Part shown: positions 6,533 to 12,593 of the stretch, piece by piece
How the letters are laid out: every line of letters begins with the position of its first letter
How positions within the stretch are numbered: the first letter of the stretch is position 1
Source: Piscirickettsiaceae bacterium
Lineage (GTDB): Bacteria; Pseudomonadota; Gammaproteobacteria; Methylococcales; Cycloclasticaceae
Length of the DNA: 12,593 nt
Assembly (NCBI GenBank): GCA_002401365.1
Contig: NVSW01000069.1
Coordinates: 1-12,593, forward strand
Reading direction: 5' to 3'
Program-made: the position numbers and the translations under genes
The notes under the pieces: model-generated
The model's input: only the letters and a program-made list of their open reading frames with translations
The model's database searches: none
What the model was told of the DNA's origin: nothing

Positions 6533-6946
6533 ATGGCGCAGCAAACGTCCCTCAATATTACAACCAACGGGCGCAATACATACGAGATAACCACCGCGGT
6601 AAAAGACTTTGTTGCCTCAGCCAGTATCGAAAGTGGCATCTGCAATATTTTTTGTCAGCATACTAGCGCATCTTTAATAATCTGCGAAAATGCTGATCAT
6701 GATGTTCAACGCGACTTAGAGGTTTTTATGAACGGCCTTGTAAAAGATGGCGACCCGCGGTTTATTCACACTCTAGAAGGCGACGATGACATGCCTGCTC
6801 ACATTAGGAGCGTACTAACAAACACTAGCATCGGTGTGCCCATTATTAACCATGAATTAGCATTGGGTACATGGCAGGGCATTTTCCTATGGGAGCACCG
6901 TTATGCGTCACAGCACAGGACGGTAACAATAACCCTAACCGGTTAA
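6533..6946 (+). CDS. yjbQ: YjbQ family protein (UPF0047; secondary thiamine-phosphate synthase activity)
   Basis: The 137 residues are full length for the YjbQ/UPF0047 family of small trimeric cytoplasmic proteins. Conserved motifs are all present: HTSASL (43-48), NADHDVQRDL (53-62), EGDDDMPAH (82-90) and LGTWQGIFLWEHR (111-123). These histidines and acidic residues form the family's putative metal/active site. E. coli YjbQ has a weak thiamine-phosphate synthase activity, but its physiological role is not settled, so the annotation should be read as family membership. The ATG lies 2 bases after the DUF445 stop without a clear ribosome-binding site, suggesting translational coupling. No thiamine genes are nearby. 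Confidence 0.93.
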   Translation: MAQQTSLNITTNGRNTYEITTAVKDFVASASIESGICNIFCQHTSASLIICENADHDVQRDLEVFMNGLVKDGDPRFIHTLEGDDDMPAHIRSVLTNTSIGVPIINHELALGTWQGIFLWEHRYASQHRTVTITLTG

Positions 6947-6953
6947 ACTATTT

Positions 6954-7913
6954 ATGCAAACGCTGTGGCCAATTAAAAACACCAGACTCTCCACCGAAGA
7001 CATTGCGGCCGTGAACAGCAAGGTGAACACTGCCTTTAAAGACGTTTGTAAGCAACAAAATATAGGCAACGATTTAACACCATTTTTAAACACTTTCTAT
7101 ATTCCATTCGCTGACTGGTTGCATAAAAAACAAACAACGGCAAAGCAAACACTCATCATTGGCATTAACGGTGCTCAGGGCAGCGGTAAATCGACGCTTG
7201 CTACTTTATTAGCCTGCATATTAGAAAAAGGGTTTGCTTTAAATACTGTCATCCTATCAATCGATGATATTTATAAAACTCGGCAACAGCGTCAAATAAT
7301 GGCTCGCCAAGTGCAGCCATTATTTGAGACTCGTGGTGCTCCAGGGACACACGATACCGAACTGGGAATACAGCTACTCTCTAGTTTCAAACATTTAAAA
7401 AAGGGTGAAACTATGACCTACCCTGTTTTTGATAAAGCTAAAGACGATAGAGCCGTGCAAAAAGATTGGCCATGCTGTGAAGGAGCTATAGATATCGTTT
7501 TTTTCGAAGGATGGTGCGTTGGCGCCCCTGCACAGAAAGATTCCACGATTAAGAACCCGATAAATGCACTAGAACGTGATGAAGATTCTTCCTGCATTTG
7601 GCGAAAGCATGTCAACAACCATCTAAAAACAGATTATAAAGAACTGTTTACCTTACTGGATTATTTAATATTTCTAAAAATACCAAGCTTTGACGCCATA
7701 TTAAAGTGGCGCGGACTACAAGAACAAAAACTTATCGCAAAAAATCAACAGGAACAACACTTAATGGCGTCACAAAAATCCTTACGGCGCTTTATTCAAC
7801 ATTTTGAACGACTCACTCGCCACCAACTCGATGTTCTGCCCGACATTGCTGAGCTAACCATACATATAGGCAATGACCATCAAGCCGAAAGAGTGTTATT
7901 CAAACGCAGTTAA
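6954..7913 (+). CDS. P-loop kinase, D-glycerate 3-kinase (GLYK/Tda10) type
   Basis: The 319-residue protein has a Walker A loop GAQGSGKST at 73-81, a SIDDIYKTR segment at 102-110 where the phosphate acceptor is likely bound, then TRGAPGTHD (126-134), YPVFDKAKDDR (156-166) and EGWCVGAP (185-192). This order is typical of the eukaryotic-type glycerate kinase family related to phosphoribulokinase and uridine kinase, which makes 3-phosphoglycerate from D-glycerate. Bacterial members are often annotated only as kinases, and the substrate here is inferred. It is the last gene of the plus-strand group, 7 bases after yjbQ. Its final 18 bases overlap the 3' end of motB on the other strand, so no room exists for a terminator between the genes. 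Confidence 0.8.
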   Translation: MQTLWPIKNTRLSTEDIAAVNSKVNTAFKDVCKQQNIGNDLTPFLNTFYIPFADWLHKKQTTAKQTLIIGINGAQGSGKSTLATLLACILEKGFALNTVILSIDDIYKTRQQRQIMARQVQPLFETRGAPGTHDTELGIQLLSSFKHLKKGETMTYPVFDKAKDDRAVQKDWPCCEGAIDIVFFEGWCVGAPAQKDSTIKNPINALERDEDSSCIWRKHVNNHLKTDYKELFTLLDYLIFLKIPSFDAILKWRGLQEQKLIAKNQQEQHLMASQKSLRRFIQHFERLTRHQLDVLPDIAELTIHIGNDHQAERVLFKRS

Positions 7914-8549
7914 TACCAGCTCGACTCGCCTGTTTTTTGCTCGCCCCAGCACGGTATTATTTTTTTCAACTGGCCGCGTATCCGCGTAGCCAATTGCACT
8001 TAATCGATTAGGGCTAATACCCATAGCAATCAAATGTCGGGTGACGCTGCTAGCCCTAGCCGACGATAACTCCCAATTTGACAAAAACCTAGGTGTAGCA
8101 ATGGCTTCGTTATCTGTATGGCCTTCAACAAGAACTTTTGACGGGTGATTGTTTAACATAACGGACAGCTCATCCAATACTCGCTCACCAGTACGGCTTA
8201 ATGCAGCGTCGCCAGGTAAAAACAAGATATGATCACTCATCGTTAACCTAACTTGATTGTTACTTTCAACGACACTTACCCTGCCTTTTAAATCATTGAT
8301 ATACACACGATCAACCAGTGTAACCCTTGGCGTATAATCAACTTGAACAGGTTCATTTTTAATCGCTTTTTTTGCCTTTTCAAGTTCTTGGTGTTGGTAA
8401 CTAAGAAGCAATACAAACAAGGTAACCATCAACAATAGAAGGTCCACGTAACTCAGCGCCCATGAGTCCGGCTCCGCGACGGGCAATTCCATTTGCTCAC
8501 CATCGGTAAAACGGCGTTTCATATCCACAAGCTGTTGTTCAGTCAACAT
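7896..8549 (-). CDS. motB: MotB-like flagellar stator protein with OmpA domain
   Basis: MotB/PomB with MotA/PomA forms the ion-driven stator that turns the flagellum. The 217 residues hold a short cytoplasmic N terminus, one membrane helix (about 31-50) with the ion-binding Asp36 in WALSYVDLLLLMVTLF, a linker/plug region, and a C-terminal OmpA-like peptidoglycan-binding domain with VEGHTDN (141-147), NWELSSAR (158-165) and NRRVELVL (206-213). The start overlaps the end of motA by 11 bases, consistent with coupled translation. No strong ribosome-binding site precedes the ATG; Met10 is an alternative start. It is shorter than E. coli MotB (about 308). Whether protons or sodium drive it cannot be read from the sequence. 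Stator-like proteins with other roles are an alternative. Confidence 0.88.
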   Translation of the reverse strand: MLTEQQLVDMKRRFTDGEQMELPVAEPDSWALSYVDLLLLMVTLFVLLLSYQHQELEKAKKAIKNEPVQVDYTPRVTLVDRVYINDLKGRVSVVESNNQVRLTMSDHILFLPGDAALSRTGERVLDELSVMLNNHPSKVLVEGHTDNEAIATPRFLSNWELSSARASSVTRHLIAMGISPNRLSAIGYADTRPVEKNNTVLGRAKNRRVELVLTAFE

Positions 8550-9366
8550 GAGACGTGGCGATTAGCTTGGCAAATAGCTTATTACTTGTTTTTCTTTGTG
8601 GTTCATACGACTCAGCAGGCAAACCATTCGCTTCCAACATATCTTTAATGACTAGGGGGTGCTTCTTCTCGCGCATCATGATTAAGCCTTCAGTTAAGGT
8701 ATTCATATGCGAATTATATTTTGCCACCTGCCTTTCAAGTTTGATCGCTATCGGCTTACAAACAACATTTGCTAGCAACAGACCATATAAGGTTGTTAAC
8801 AATGCAAAGCCCATCGTGGTACCAATCTCATTTAGCCCCGCATCACCCAAGCCATAGAGCATATGAATCATGCCTAACAATGTGCCAAGCATTCCAAATG
8901 CAGGCGCATAACTCGCCATTAAACGAAGCACCTGCGCTTTTTCTACGTCTGAACTAATTAGCTTAGCCCGTTCTTTATTAAGAATTTGTTGCACGTCTTC
9001 AATCTCATAACGATCCATAACCAACTGCGTTCCTTTCTTTAATATTGGTTGCTTTGCCGCTTTAAGTTCTTGCTCTAGTAATTTAATTTGCCCAGCACGA
9101 AATAGATATGCAAACCGTAACAGCTGTTTAAAGTCGAAATGAACGTACAGTGTTTGTTCGGTTTTAACGATAGAAGGAATATCTTTTAAAAGCTGCACCG
9201 TCTTATGCTGAGACTTGCTCAACATAACAGCACATAATGTCCCACCCAACACAACAACCAAGCCCGGAATATTAACTAAGGCTAACAAGTGACTCGGTGA
9301 AATCAAAATAACAACCGAACACAACAACATCAATAACACGACATTAAATAGAGAAAAAAACCGCAT
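8539..9366 (-). CDS. motA: MotA-like flagellar stator protein
   Basis: This is the four-helix partner of MotB. From Met at 9366 (275 residues) the helices lie at about 5-25, 32-49, 152-172 and 184-206. The conserved block APAFGMLGTLLGMIHMLYGL, followed by GTTMGFALLTTLYGLLLAN, resembles PomA/MotA helices 3 and 4 including the conserved proline. The large loop between helices 2 and 3 would be cytoplasmic and contact FliG. I chose the ATG at 9364-9366 because AAAAGG lies about 7 bases upstream and the family starts near there. The upstream TTG at 9408 lies inside the sigma-54 promoter. No other flagellar gene is in the window, so the pair is detached from the main flagellar cluster, as is common. 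Confidence 0.88.
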   Translation of the reverse strand: MRFFSLFNVVLLMLLCSVVILISPSHLLALVNIPGLVVVLGGTLCAVMLSKSQHKTVQLLKDIPSIVKTEQTLYVHFDFKQLLRFAYLFRAGQIKLLEQELKAAKQPILKKGTQLVMDRYEIEDVQQILNKERAKLISSDVEKAQVLRLMASYAPAFGMLGTLLGMIHMLYGLGDAGLNEIGTTMGFALLTTLYGLLLANVVCKPIAIKLERQVAKYNSHMNTLTEGLIMMREKKHPLVIKDMLEANGLPAESYEPQRKTSNKLFAKLIATSHVD

Positions 9367-9403
9367 AACACACCTTTTACTTTTGAATACATTGAAAATC
9401 AAA

Positions 9404-9419
9404 AGCAATTGGCGTGCCT
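9404..9419 (-). promoter_or_regulatory. Sigma-54 (RpoN) promoter of motAB
   Basis: The minus strand reads AGGCACG-CCAA-TTGCT, against the consensus TGGCACG-N4-TTGCW. Only the first base differs, and the essential GG (9418-9417) and GC (9406-9405) are separated by exactly 10 bases. Initiation would be near 9393, giving a leader of about 27 bases that contains the motA ribosome-binding site AAAAGG. RpoN with a FleQ/NtrC-type activator drives flagellar genes in pseudomonads and vibrios, so motAB is likely part of that regulon. No activator site was identified upstream. Confidence 0.65.
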
Positions 9420-9539
9420 ATTTTATAAACGTCTTAAAAATCAATATGTTATAATGGAGCCCCTGTGTTATACCGGCTAGTTAGTACTCTCAAAGTAGCG
9501 ATTTTGGCAATATCTTGCCGGAAAATGGCCGCAGGCTAA
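9420..9539. other. motA-yajQ intergenic region with orphan plus-strand -10 box and inverted repeat
   Basis: This gap separates two minus-strand genes. On the plus strand it contains TGTTATAAT (9447-9455), a perfect extended -10 element, with a poor -35. Downstream, GGCAA-tatc-TTGCC (9506-9519) is an inverted repeat flanked by ATTTT on one side and, after GG, AAAAT on the other. There is no U-tract, so it is not a convincing terminator for yajQ. No plus-strand gene follows; RNA from the -10 box would run antisense into the yajQ 3' end. A small RNA is possible but unproven. Confidence 0.35.
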
Positions 9540-10022
9540 TCAGTCTCTAAAATTTTTGAATTGTAGCGGCATACCAAGACCTGCTTGTTTAAGAGTTGCC
9601 AAAACAGCCTGTAAATCGTCCCGTTTTTTACCCGTAACACGTACCTGTTCTTTTTGAATTTGCGCTTGTACTTTAAGCTTCTTTTCTTTTATGAGTTTGA
9701 TGATTTTTTTTGCTGATTCACTATCTAAACCTTCTTTAATAATAACTTTTTGCTTGACGTTAACACCAGACTGCTCTGCCTTTTGCACATCCATACAATC
9801 CACATCCACCCCGCGACGAGATAACTTAATGCGAAAAATATCCATCATTTGCCCCAATTGAAAATTGGATTCGCCTATCAAGGTCACGTCATTCCCCCCC
9901 AACTCAAAGTTTGCCCCTGTGCCTTTAAAGTCATAGCGCGTACCCACCTCTTTATTTGCTTGGTCAACCGCATTCGTCAACTCATGCATATCCACTTCTG
10001 AAACAACATCAAATGATGGCAT
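9540..10022 (-). CDS. yajQ: YajQ family nucleotide-binding protein
   Basis: The 160 residues match the full length of YajQ (UPF0234), a cytoplasmic protein with two ferredoxin-like folds. The signature N terminus MPSFDVVSEVDMHELTNAVDQ, then EVGTRYDFKGTGA, and the C-terminal RVTGKKRDDLQAV and PLQFKNFRD are all present. Family members bind nucleotides; in Xanthomonas and Pseudomonas some bind cyclic di-GMP and act in virulence signalling, and E. coli YajQ binds GTP/tRNA in vitro. Which applies here is unknown. The start has a clear ribosome-binding site (TTGAGGAA, about 6 bases before ATG). A run of seven C residues (9894-9900) falls in the gene but the frame is intact. It is probably transcribed alone from a promoter in the gap to djlA. 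Confidence 0.95.
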   Translation of the reverse strand: MPSFDVVSEVDMHELTNAVDQANKEVGTRYDFKGTGANFELGGNDVTLIGESNFQLGQMMDIFRIKLSRRGVDVDCMDVQKAEQSGVNVKQKVIIKEGLDSESAKKIIKLIKEKKLKVQAQIQKEQVRVTGKKRDDLQAVLATLKQAGLGMPLQFKNFRD

Positions 10023-10045
10023 TGTTATTCCTCAATATTAATTGT

Positions 10046-10074
10046 AATTTAATTATTCTATCGACTAGGTTCAA
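10046..10074 (-). promoter_or_regulatory. Possible sigma-70 promoter of yajQ
   Basis: On the minus strand TTGAAC (10069-10074) and TAAATT (10046-10051) are separated by exactly 17 bases. Each matches four of six consensus bases. Initiation would be near 10039, leaving a short leader that includes the strong yajQ ribosome-binding site. The region is AT-rich, so a chance match is quite possible. Confidence 0.3.
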
Positions 10075-10098
10075 TCGTTTACAAGCTAAACTGCTTTG

Positions 10099-10872
10099 CT
10101 ATTTCTTTCTAAGAGACTGAATCGTATCGTAGGCCTCGGTAATTTGCTGTGTTTTTTCTTTCGCTATTTTCATCATCTCATCCGGCAACCCTTTTGATAC
10201 CAGTTTATCTGGGTGATGCTGACTAATTAACCGACGATACGCTTTTTTTACCTCTGCATTAGTCGCTAATTGATCAACACCTAGAATCGCATAAGCTTCT
10301 TCAGGTGTAGACCTGCTTTGCTGATGGGTTCCCCTCCGCTGACTTGCGCCGAGCATACGTTTAAGTTGTTCATATGCAAATTGCGGAATACCTAAACGGC
10401 CACAAATATGTAATAAAACCTTATCTTCCGCAGCGTCCAAAACACCATCTGCAAAGGCCGCCTGTAACTGCACCTCAATAAACATCCGTACAAGGTTTGT
10501 TTGCCGCTGGCACACTTGTTTAAACTCATCCAATTCTAGGTCTAAATCAAAATCTTTTAATTTGCCGCGATTAAACTGTGCAATCGCCTCCTTCTTCATC
10601 TCGGGCGACAACTCCATTTGCGCCATTACCTGCTGCGCCATCTGGATTTCTTCTTGCGATACCTGTCCATCCGCTTTCGCAATGTGCCCCATGATCGCAA
10701 ATGTAGACTTGAAAAAAGTTTTCTTAATGCGCTGTTGGCGCTCAGGGTCAAATGGGTTTCGTGCCATCCCTGTATCAAACTTGTGGCCTATATATACGCC
10801 TAACAACACACCAATTGTGCCAAAGGTCATATAACCAAACACGCCTCCCAATAATTTCCCTGTCCACCTCAT
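10099..10872 (-). CDS. djlA: DjlA-type membrane-anchored DnaJ co-chaperone
   Basis: DjlA is an inner-membrane J-domain protein that stimulates DnaK. The 257 residues show the expected order: a glycine-rich N-terminal membrane helix (about 5-29, LLGGVFGYMTFGTIGVLLGVYIG) used for dimerisation, a TerB-like helical domain (about 52-175, with HIAKADGQVSQEEI and AAFADGVLDAAED repeats resembling acidic TerB motifs), a short polar linker, and a C-terminal J domain (192-255) with HPD at 220-222. In E. coli DjlA affects the Rcs envelope-stress pathway. The start has AAAAGGTG upstream. Its leader shares an identical 14-base segment with that of motA. It is divergent from purC with a 76-base gap. Confidence 0.93.
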   Translation of the reverse strand: MRWTGKLLGGVFGYMTFGTIGVLLGVYIGHKFDTGMARNPFDPERQQRIKKTFFKSTFAIMGHIAKADGQVSQEEIQMAQQVMAQMELSPEMKKEAIAQFNRGKLKDFDLDLELDEFKQVCQRQTNLVRMFIEVQLQAAFADGVLDAAEDKVLLHICGRLGIPQFAYEQLKRMLGASQRRGTHQQSRSTPEEAYAILGVDQLATNAEVKKAYRRLISQHHPDKLVSKGLPDEMMKIAKEKTQQITEAYDTIQSLRKK

Positions 10873-10948
10873 TGTTTCACACCTTTTACTTGCAAAATTA
10901 TTAATAAAATTAGATCATTAGCTGCTTTTTATAAGTAAAATAAATTAC
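10873..10948. promoter_or_regulatory. Divergent djlA-purC promoter region
   Basis: These 76 AT-rich bases must hold promoters for both genes. For purC a TATAAG at 10930-10935 is a possible -10 but has no fitting -35 and would leave a leader of only about 7 bases. The ribosome-binding site of purC is also weak (TAAGT). No PurR-like operator was recognised. On the minus strand only the djlA ribosome-binding site AAAAGG (10883-10888) is clear. Confidence 0.3.
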
Positions 10949-11839
10949 ATGACTATTCCAGCTTCATTACTCGACGCTAATCTAAACAGCCTCCCGCTCC
11001 TTCATAAAGGAAAAGTACGTGATATTTATGACATTGATGACAAACACATGCTCATTGTCACCACTGATCGATTATCTGCTTTTGACGTTATTCTACCCGA
11101 TCCTATTCCAGGTAAGGGCATTGTGCTAAATGACGTCTCTAACTTTTGGTTTGAGAAACTATCCGGCTTAATTCCTAACCAGCTATCTGATTTAACGCTT
11201 GAGGACGTATTAGATAACGCGGAAGACTGCCAACGTCTTGCTAAACGCGGCATTGTCGTTAAAAAGCTTAAACCATTACCGATTGAAGCTATTGTGCGCG
11301 GTTACTTAATTGGCTCTGGATGGAAGGACTATCAAAAATCAGGCAAGGTTTGTGGAATAGAATTACCCGCTGATTTACAACAAGCCTCTCAACTGCCAGA
11401 CGCTATTTTTACCCCGTCAACAAAAGCGGCAGTCGGCGAACACGACGAGAACATCTCTTACGAACAAACCATCGACTTACTCGGTGAAAACTTAGCCAAA
11501 CAAGTACGTGACATCAGCTTAACGCTATACACCACAGCCGCTAAGTATGCGCTAAAGCGCAACATTATTATTGCTGATACTAAATTTGAGTTTGGCCTTG
11601 ATGATGACGGTGTATTACACCTTATTGACGAAGTACTAACACCAGACTCTTCACGTTTTTGGGATGCTAAAGAATATAAAGTGGGTACTAGCCCAGCAAG
11701 TTTCGATAAGCAAATCGTTCGCGATTATTTAGAAACGCTTGATTGGGATAAAACAAACCCTGGCCCAACGTTACCAGCAGACATTACAGAGAAAACAGCA
11801 GCAAAATATCGAGAAGTTCAAGCTCTACTGTCTGAATAA
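10949..11839 (+). CDS. purC: Phosphoribosylaminoimidazole-succinocarboxamide synthase (SAICAR synthetase)
   Basis: PurC joins aspartate to CAIR with ATP in purine synthesis, in the cytoplasm. Landmarks are GKVRDIYDID (21-30, nucleotide-binding loop), TTDRLSAFDVILPDPIPGKG (38-57), VRGYLIGSGW (117-125), STKAAVGEHDENIS (157-170) and IADTKFEFG through IDEVLTPDSSRFW (208-238). All are conserved SAICAR synthetase segments. At 296 residues it is of the longer, yeast Ade1-like form, not the roughly 237-residue E. coli form; both forms occur in bacteria. The gene is single, divergent from djlA and followed immediately by a strong intrinsic terminator. A plus-strand frame beginning at 11739 in another phase is only a shadow. 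Confidence 0.97.
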   Translation: MTIPASLLDANLNSLPLLHKGKVRDIYDIDDKHMLIVTTDRLSAFDVILPDPIPGKGIVLNDVSNFWFEKLSGLIPNQLSDLTLEDVLDNAEDCQRLAKRGIVVKKLKPLPIEAIVRGYLIGSGWKDYQKSGKVCGIELPADLQQASQLPDAIFTPSTKAAVGEHDENISYEQTIDLLGENLAKQVRDISLTLYTTAAKYALKRNIIIADTKFEFGLDDDGVLHLIDEVLTPDSSRFWDAKEYKVGTSPASFDKQIVRDYLETLDWDKTNPGPTLPADITEKTAAKYREVQALLSE

Positions 11840-11855
11840 AGTTTTTTTTAAACGT

Positions 11856-11883
11856 AAAAAAGGGCGCCTAAGCGCCCTTTTTT
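11856..11883. terminator. Bidirectional intrinsic terminator between purC and amt
   Basis: Six A residues, GGGCGC (11862-11867), loop CTAA, GCGCCC (11872-11877), then six T residues form a perfect 12-base-pair inverted repeat with a GC core and an A/T tract on both sides. It therefore gives a U-tract in both directions, ending purC (stop at 11839) from the left and amt (stop at 11903) from the right. Confidence 0.95.
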
Positions 11884-11902
11884 ATACAACCAATAGTGAT
11901 TC

Positions 11903-12593
11903 TTATTTATTAGTAAATTCTGGATACGCTTCCATACCGCACTCACTAAGGTCAACACCTTCATATTCTTCTTCAGCCGATACACGGATACCCATAACAG
12001 CTTTCAGAGCTCCCCAAACAATTAAACTTGTTACAAACACCCAACCGAAGATAGTTGCAGCGCCGATTAATTGACCTGAGAAGCTAACACCATCATTCGT
12101 CAAAGGTACTAACAAAAGACCTAATAAACCACACACACCGTGTACTGAAATAGCACCAACCGGGTCATCAATTCTTAACTTATCTAAGGTAATGATCGAT
12201 AGCACAACCAATACGCCGCCAGCTGCACCAAATAATGTTGCTTGCAATGCTGTAGGGGTTGAAGGTTCAGCAGTAATCGCCACTAGACCAGCCAATGCAC
12301 CATTTAATAGCATGGTTAAGTCAGCCTTACCAAACATCATACGGGCAAGAATTAATGCGCCCATTGCGCCACCGGCCGCTGCAGCATTTGTGTTTAAGAA
12401 AACCATCGCCACAGAGTTTGCACTAGCTATGTCGCCCAGTTTAAGTACTGAACCGCCGTTAAAACCAAACCAACCCATCCATAAAATAAATGTACCTAAT
12501 GTTGCCAACGGTAAGTTTGCACCCGTAATTGGATGAATTTCACCGTTCGGGCCGTATTTTCCTTTACGAGCACCCAGCAATAATACACCCGCT
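11903..12593 (-). CDS. amt: Ammonium transporter, C-terminal part (continues beyond the right edge)
   Basis: The frame stays open through the right edge (upstream codons read AGVL before Met12580), so about 229 C-terminal residues of an Amt/AmtB channel of usually about 400 are present. Landmarks are GARKGKYG, WMGWFGFNGGS (pore segment), NTNAAAAGGAMGA, NGALAGLVAITA, and ISVHGVCGLLG, which contains the second histidine of the twin-His pore pair. Several hydrophobic helices follow. The cytoplasmic tail EEEYEGVDLSECGMEAYPEF is the conserved region that binds the PII protein GlnK in relatives, so ammonium- and nitrogen-dependent gating is expected. The N terminus, any glnK and the promoter lie outside the window. 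The 3' end converges on purC across the shared terminator. Confidence 0.95.
   Translation of the reverse strand, partial: AGVLLLGARKGKYGPNGEIHPITGANLPLATLGTFILWMGWFGFNGGSVLKLGDIASANSVAMVFLNTNAAAAGGAMGALILARMMFGKADLTMLLNGALAGLVAITAEPSTPTALQATLFGAAGGVLVVLSIITLDKLRIDDPVGAISVHGVCGLLGLLLVPLTNDGVSFSGQLIGAATIFGWVFVTSLIVWGALKAVMGIRVSAEEEYEGVDLSECGMEAYPEFTNK

Noticed and set aside
9366..9408. TTG start for motA at 9408 adding 14 residues
   Set aside because: It lacks a ribosome-binding site and lies within the -12 region of the sigma-54 promoter, while the ATG at 9366 has a good site and family-like N terminus.
9476..9491. CTAGTTAGTAC resembling half of a TrpR operator
   Set aside because: The symmetry is incomplete, it is far from the trp genes and no consensus operator is seen near trpE.
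9502..9526. Inverted repeat as intrinsic terminator of yajQ
   Set aside because: The stem is only five perfect base pairs before a bulge and no T-tract follows on the minus strand.
9894..9900. Seven-C tract in yajQ as a phase-variable switch
   Set aside because: The tract is short, the reading frame is intact and matches the family on both sides; YajQ is not a known phase-variable surface protein.
11739..12074. 111-residue plus-strand frame crossing the purC end, terminator and amt
   Set aside because: It overlaps purC in another phase, passes through the terminator hairpin and runs antisense to amt.
1..12593. Search for CRISPR arrays, tRNA or rRNA genes, IS elements, prophage or defence genes
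   Set aside because: No regularly spaced repeats, clover-leaf sequences, transposase motifs or phage/defence protein families were seen; nearly all DNA is accounted for by core genes.

Overview
The window reads as a chromosomal core-gene region of a gammaproteobacterium, probably marine and near Cellvibrionales/Pseudomonadales. This lineage is inferred from the rpe-gph-trpE linkage, Pseudomonas-like family members, a long-form PurC and a DjlA with C-terminal J domain. No database search was possible. There is no prophage, IS element, CRISPR array, tRNA or rRNA gene. Gene density is high and no gene-free gap exceeds about 170 bases.

Layout. (1) Positions 1-200 are about 65% GC and carry a fragment of a YnfA (UPF0060) membrane protein on the + strand. 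At about 180-200, inside a NotI palindrome, this runs abruptly into trpD of the remaining, clearly less GC-rich sequence. Both genes are cut at the join, which looks like a misassembly or cloning chimera, or less likely a real rearrangement. (2) Minus-strand block 117-4400: DUF2835 gene, rpe, gph, trpE, trpG, trpD. Stop/start overlaps (ATGA) join rpe-gph and trpE-trpG. The 168-base gph-trpE gap holds a 32-codon reading frame ending Trp-Trp-Cys-Trp-Arg, a good candidate for a tryptophan-sensing leader peptide. (3) Plus-strand operon 4484-7913: secreted DUF3530 alpha/beta hydrolase, CopD-like four-helix membrane protein, DUF445 membrane protein, YjbQ and a D-glycerate 3-kinase-like P-loop kinase. 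(4) Minus-strand 7896-9366: a motA-motB stator pair without flagellar neighbours, preceded by a near-consensus sigma-54 promoter. (5) Minus-strand yajQ and djlA. (6) Plus-strand purC, then a bidirectional terminator shared with a converging ammonium transporter gene that runs off the right edge.

Functionally, the trp genes convert chorismate to phosphoribosyl-anthranilate, rpe and gph act on pentose-phosphate and phosphoglycolate metabolism, purC belongs to purine synthesis, and amt brings in ammonium. The most unusual signals are small and between genes: the Trp-rich leader, a 14-codon mini-cistron just before rpe, the sigma-54 promoter before motA, and an unexplained plus-strand extended -10 promoter next to an inverted repeat at 9447-9526.
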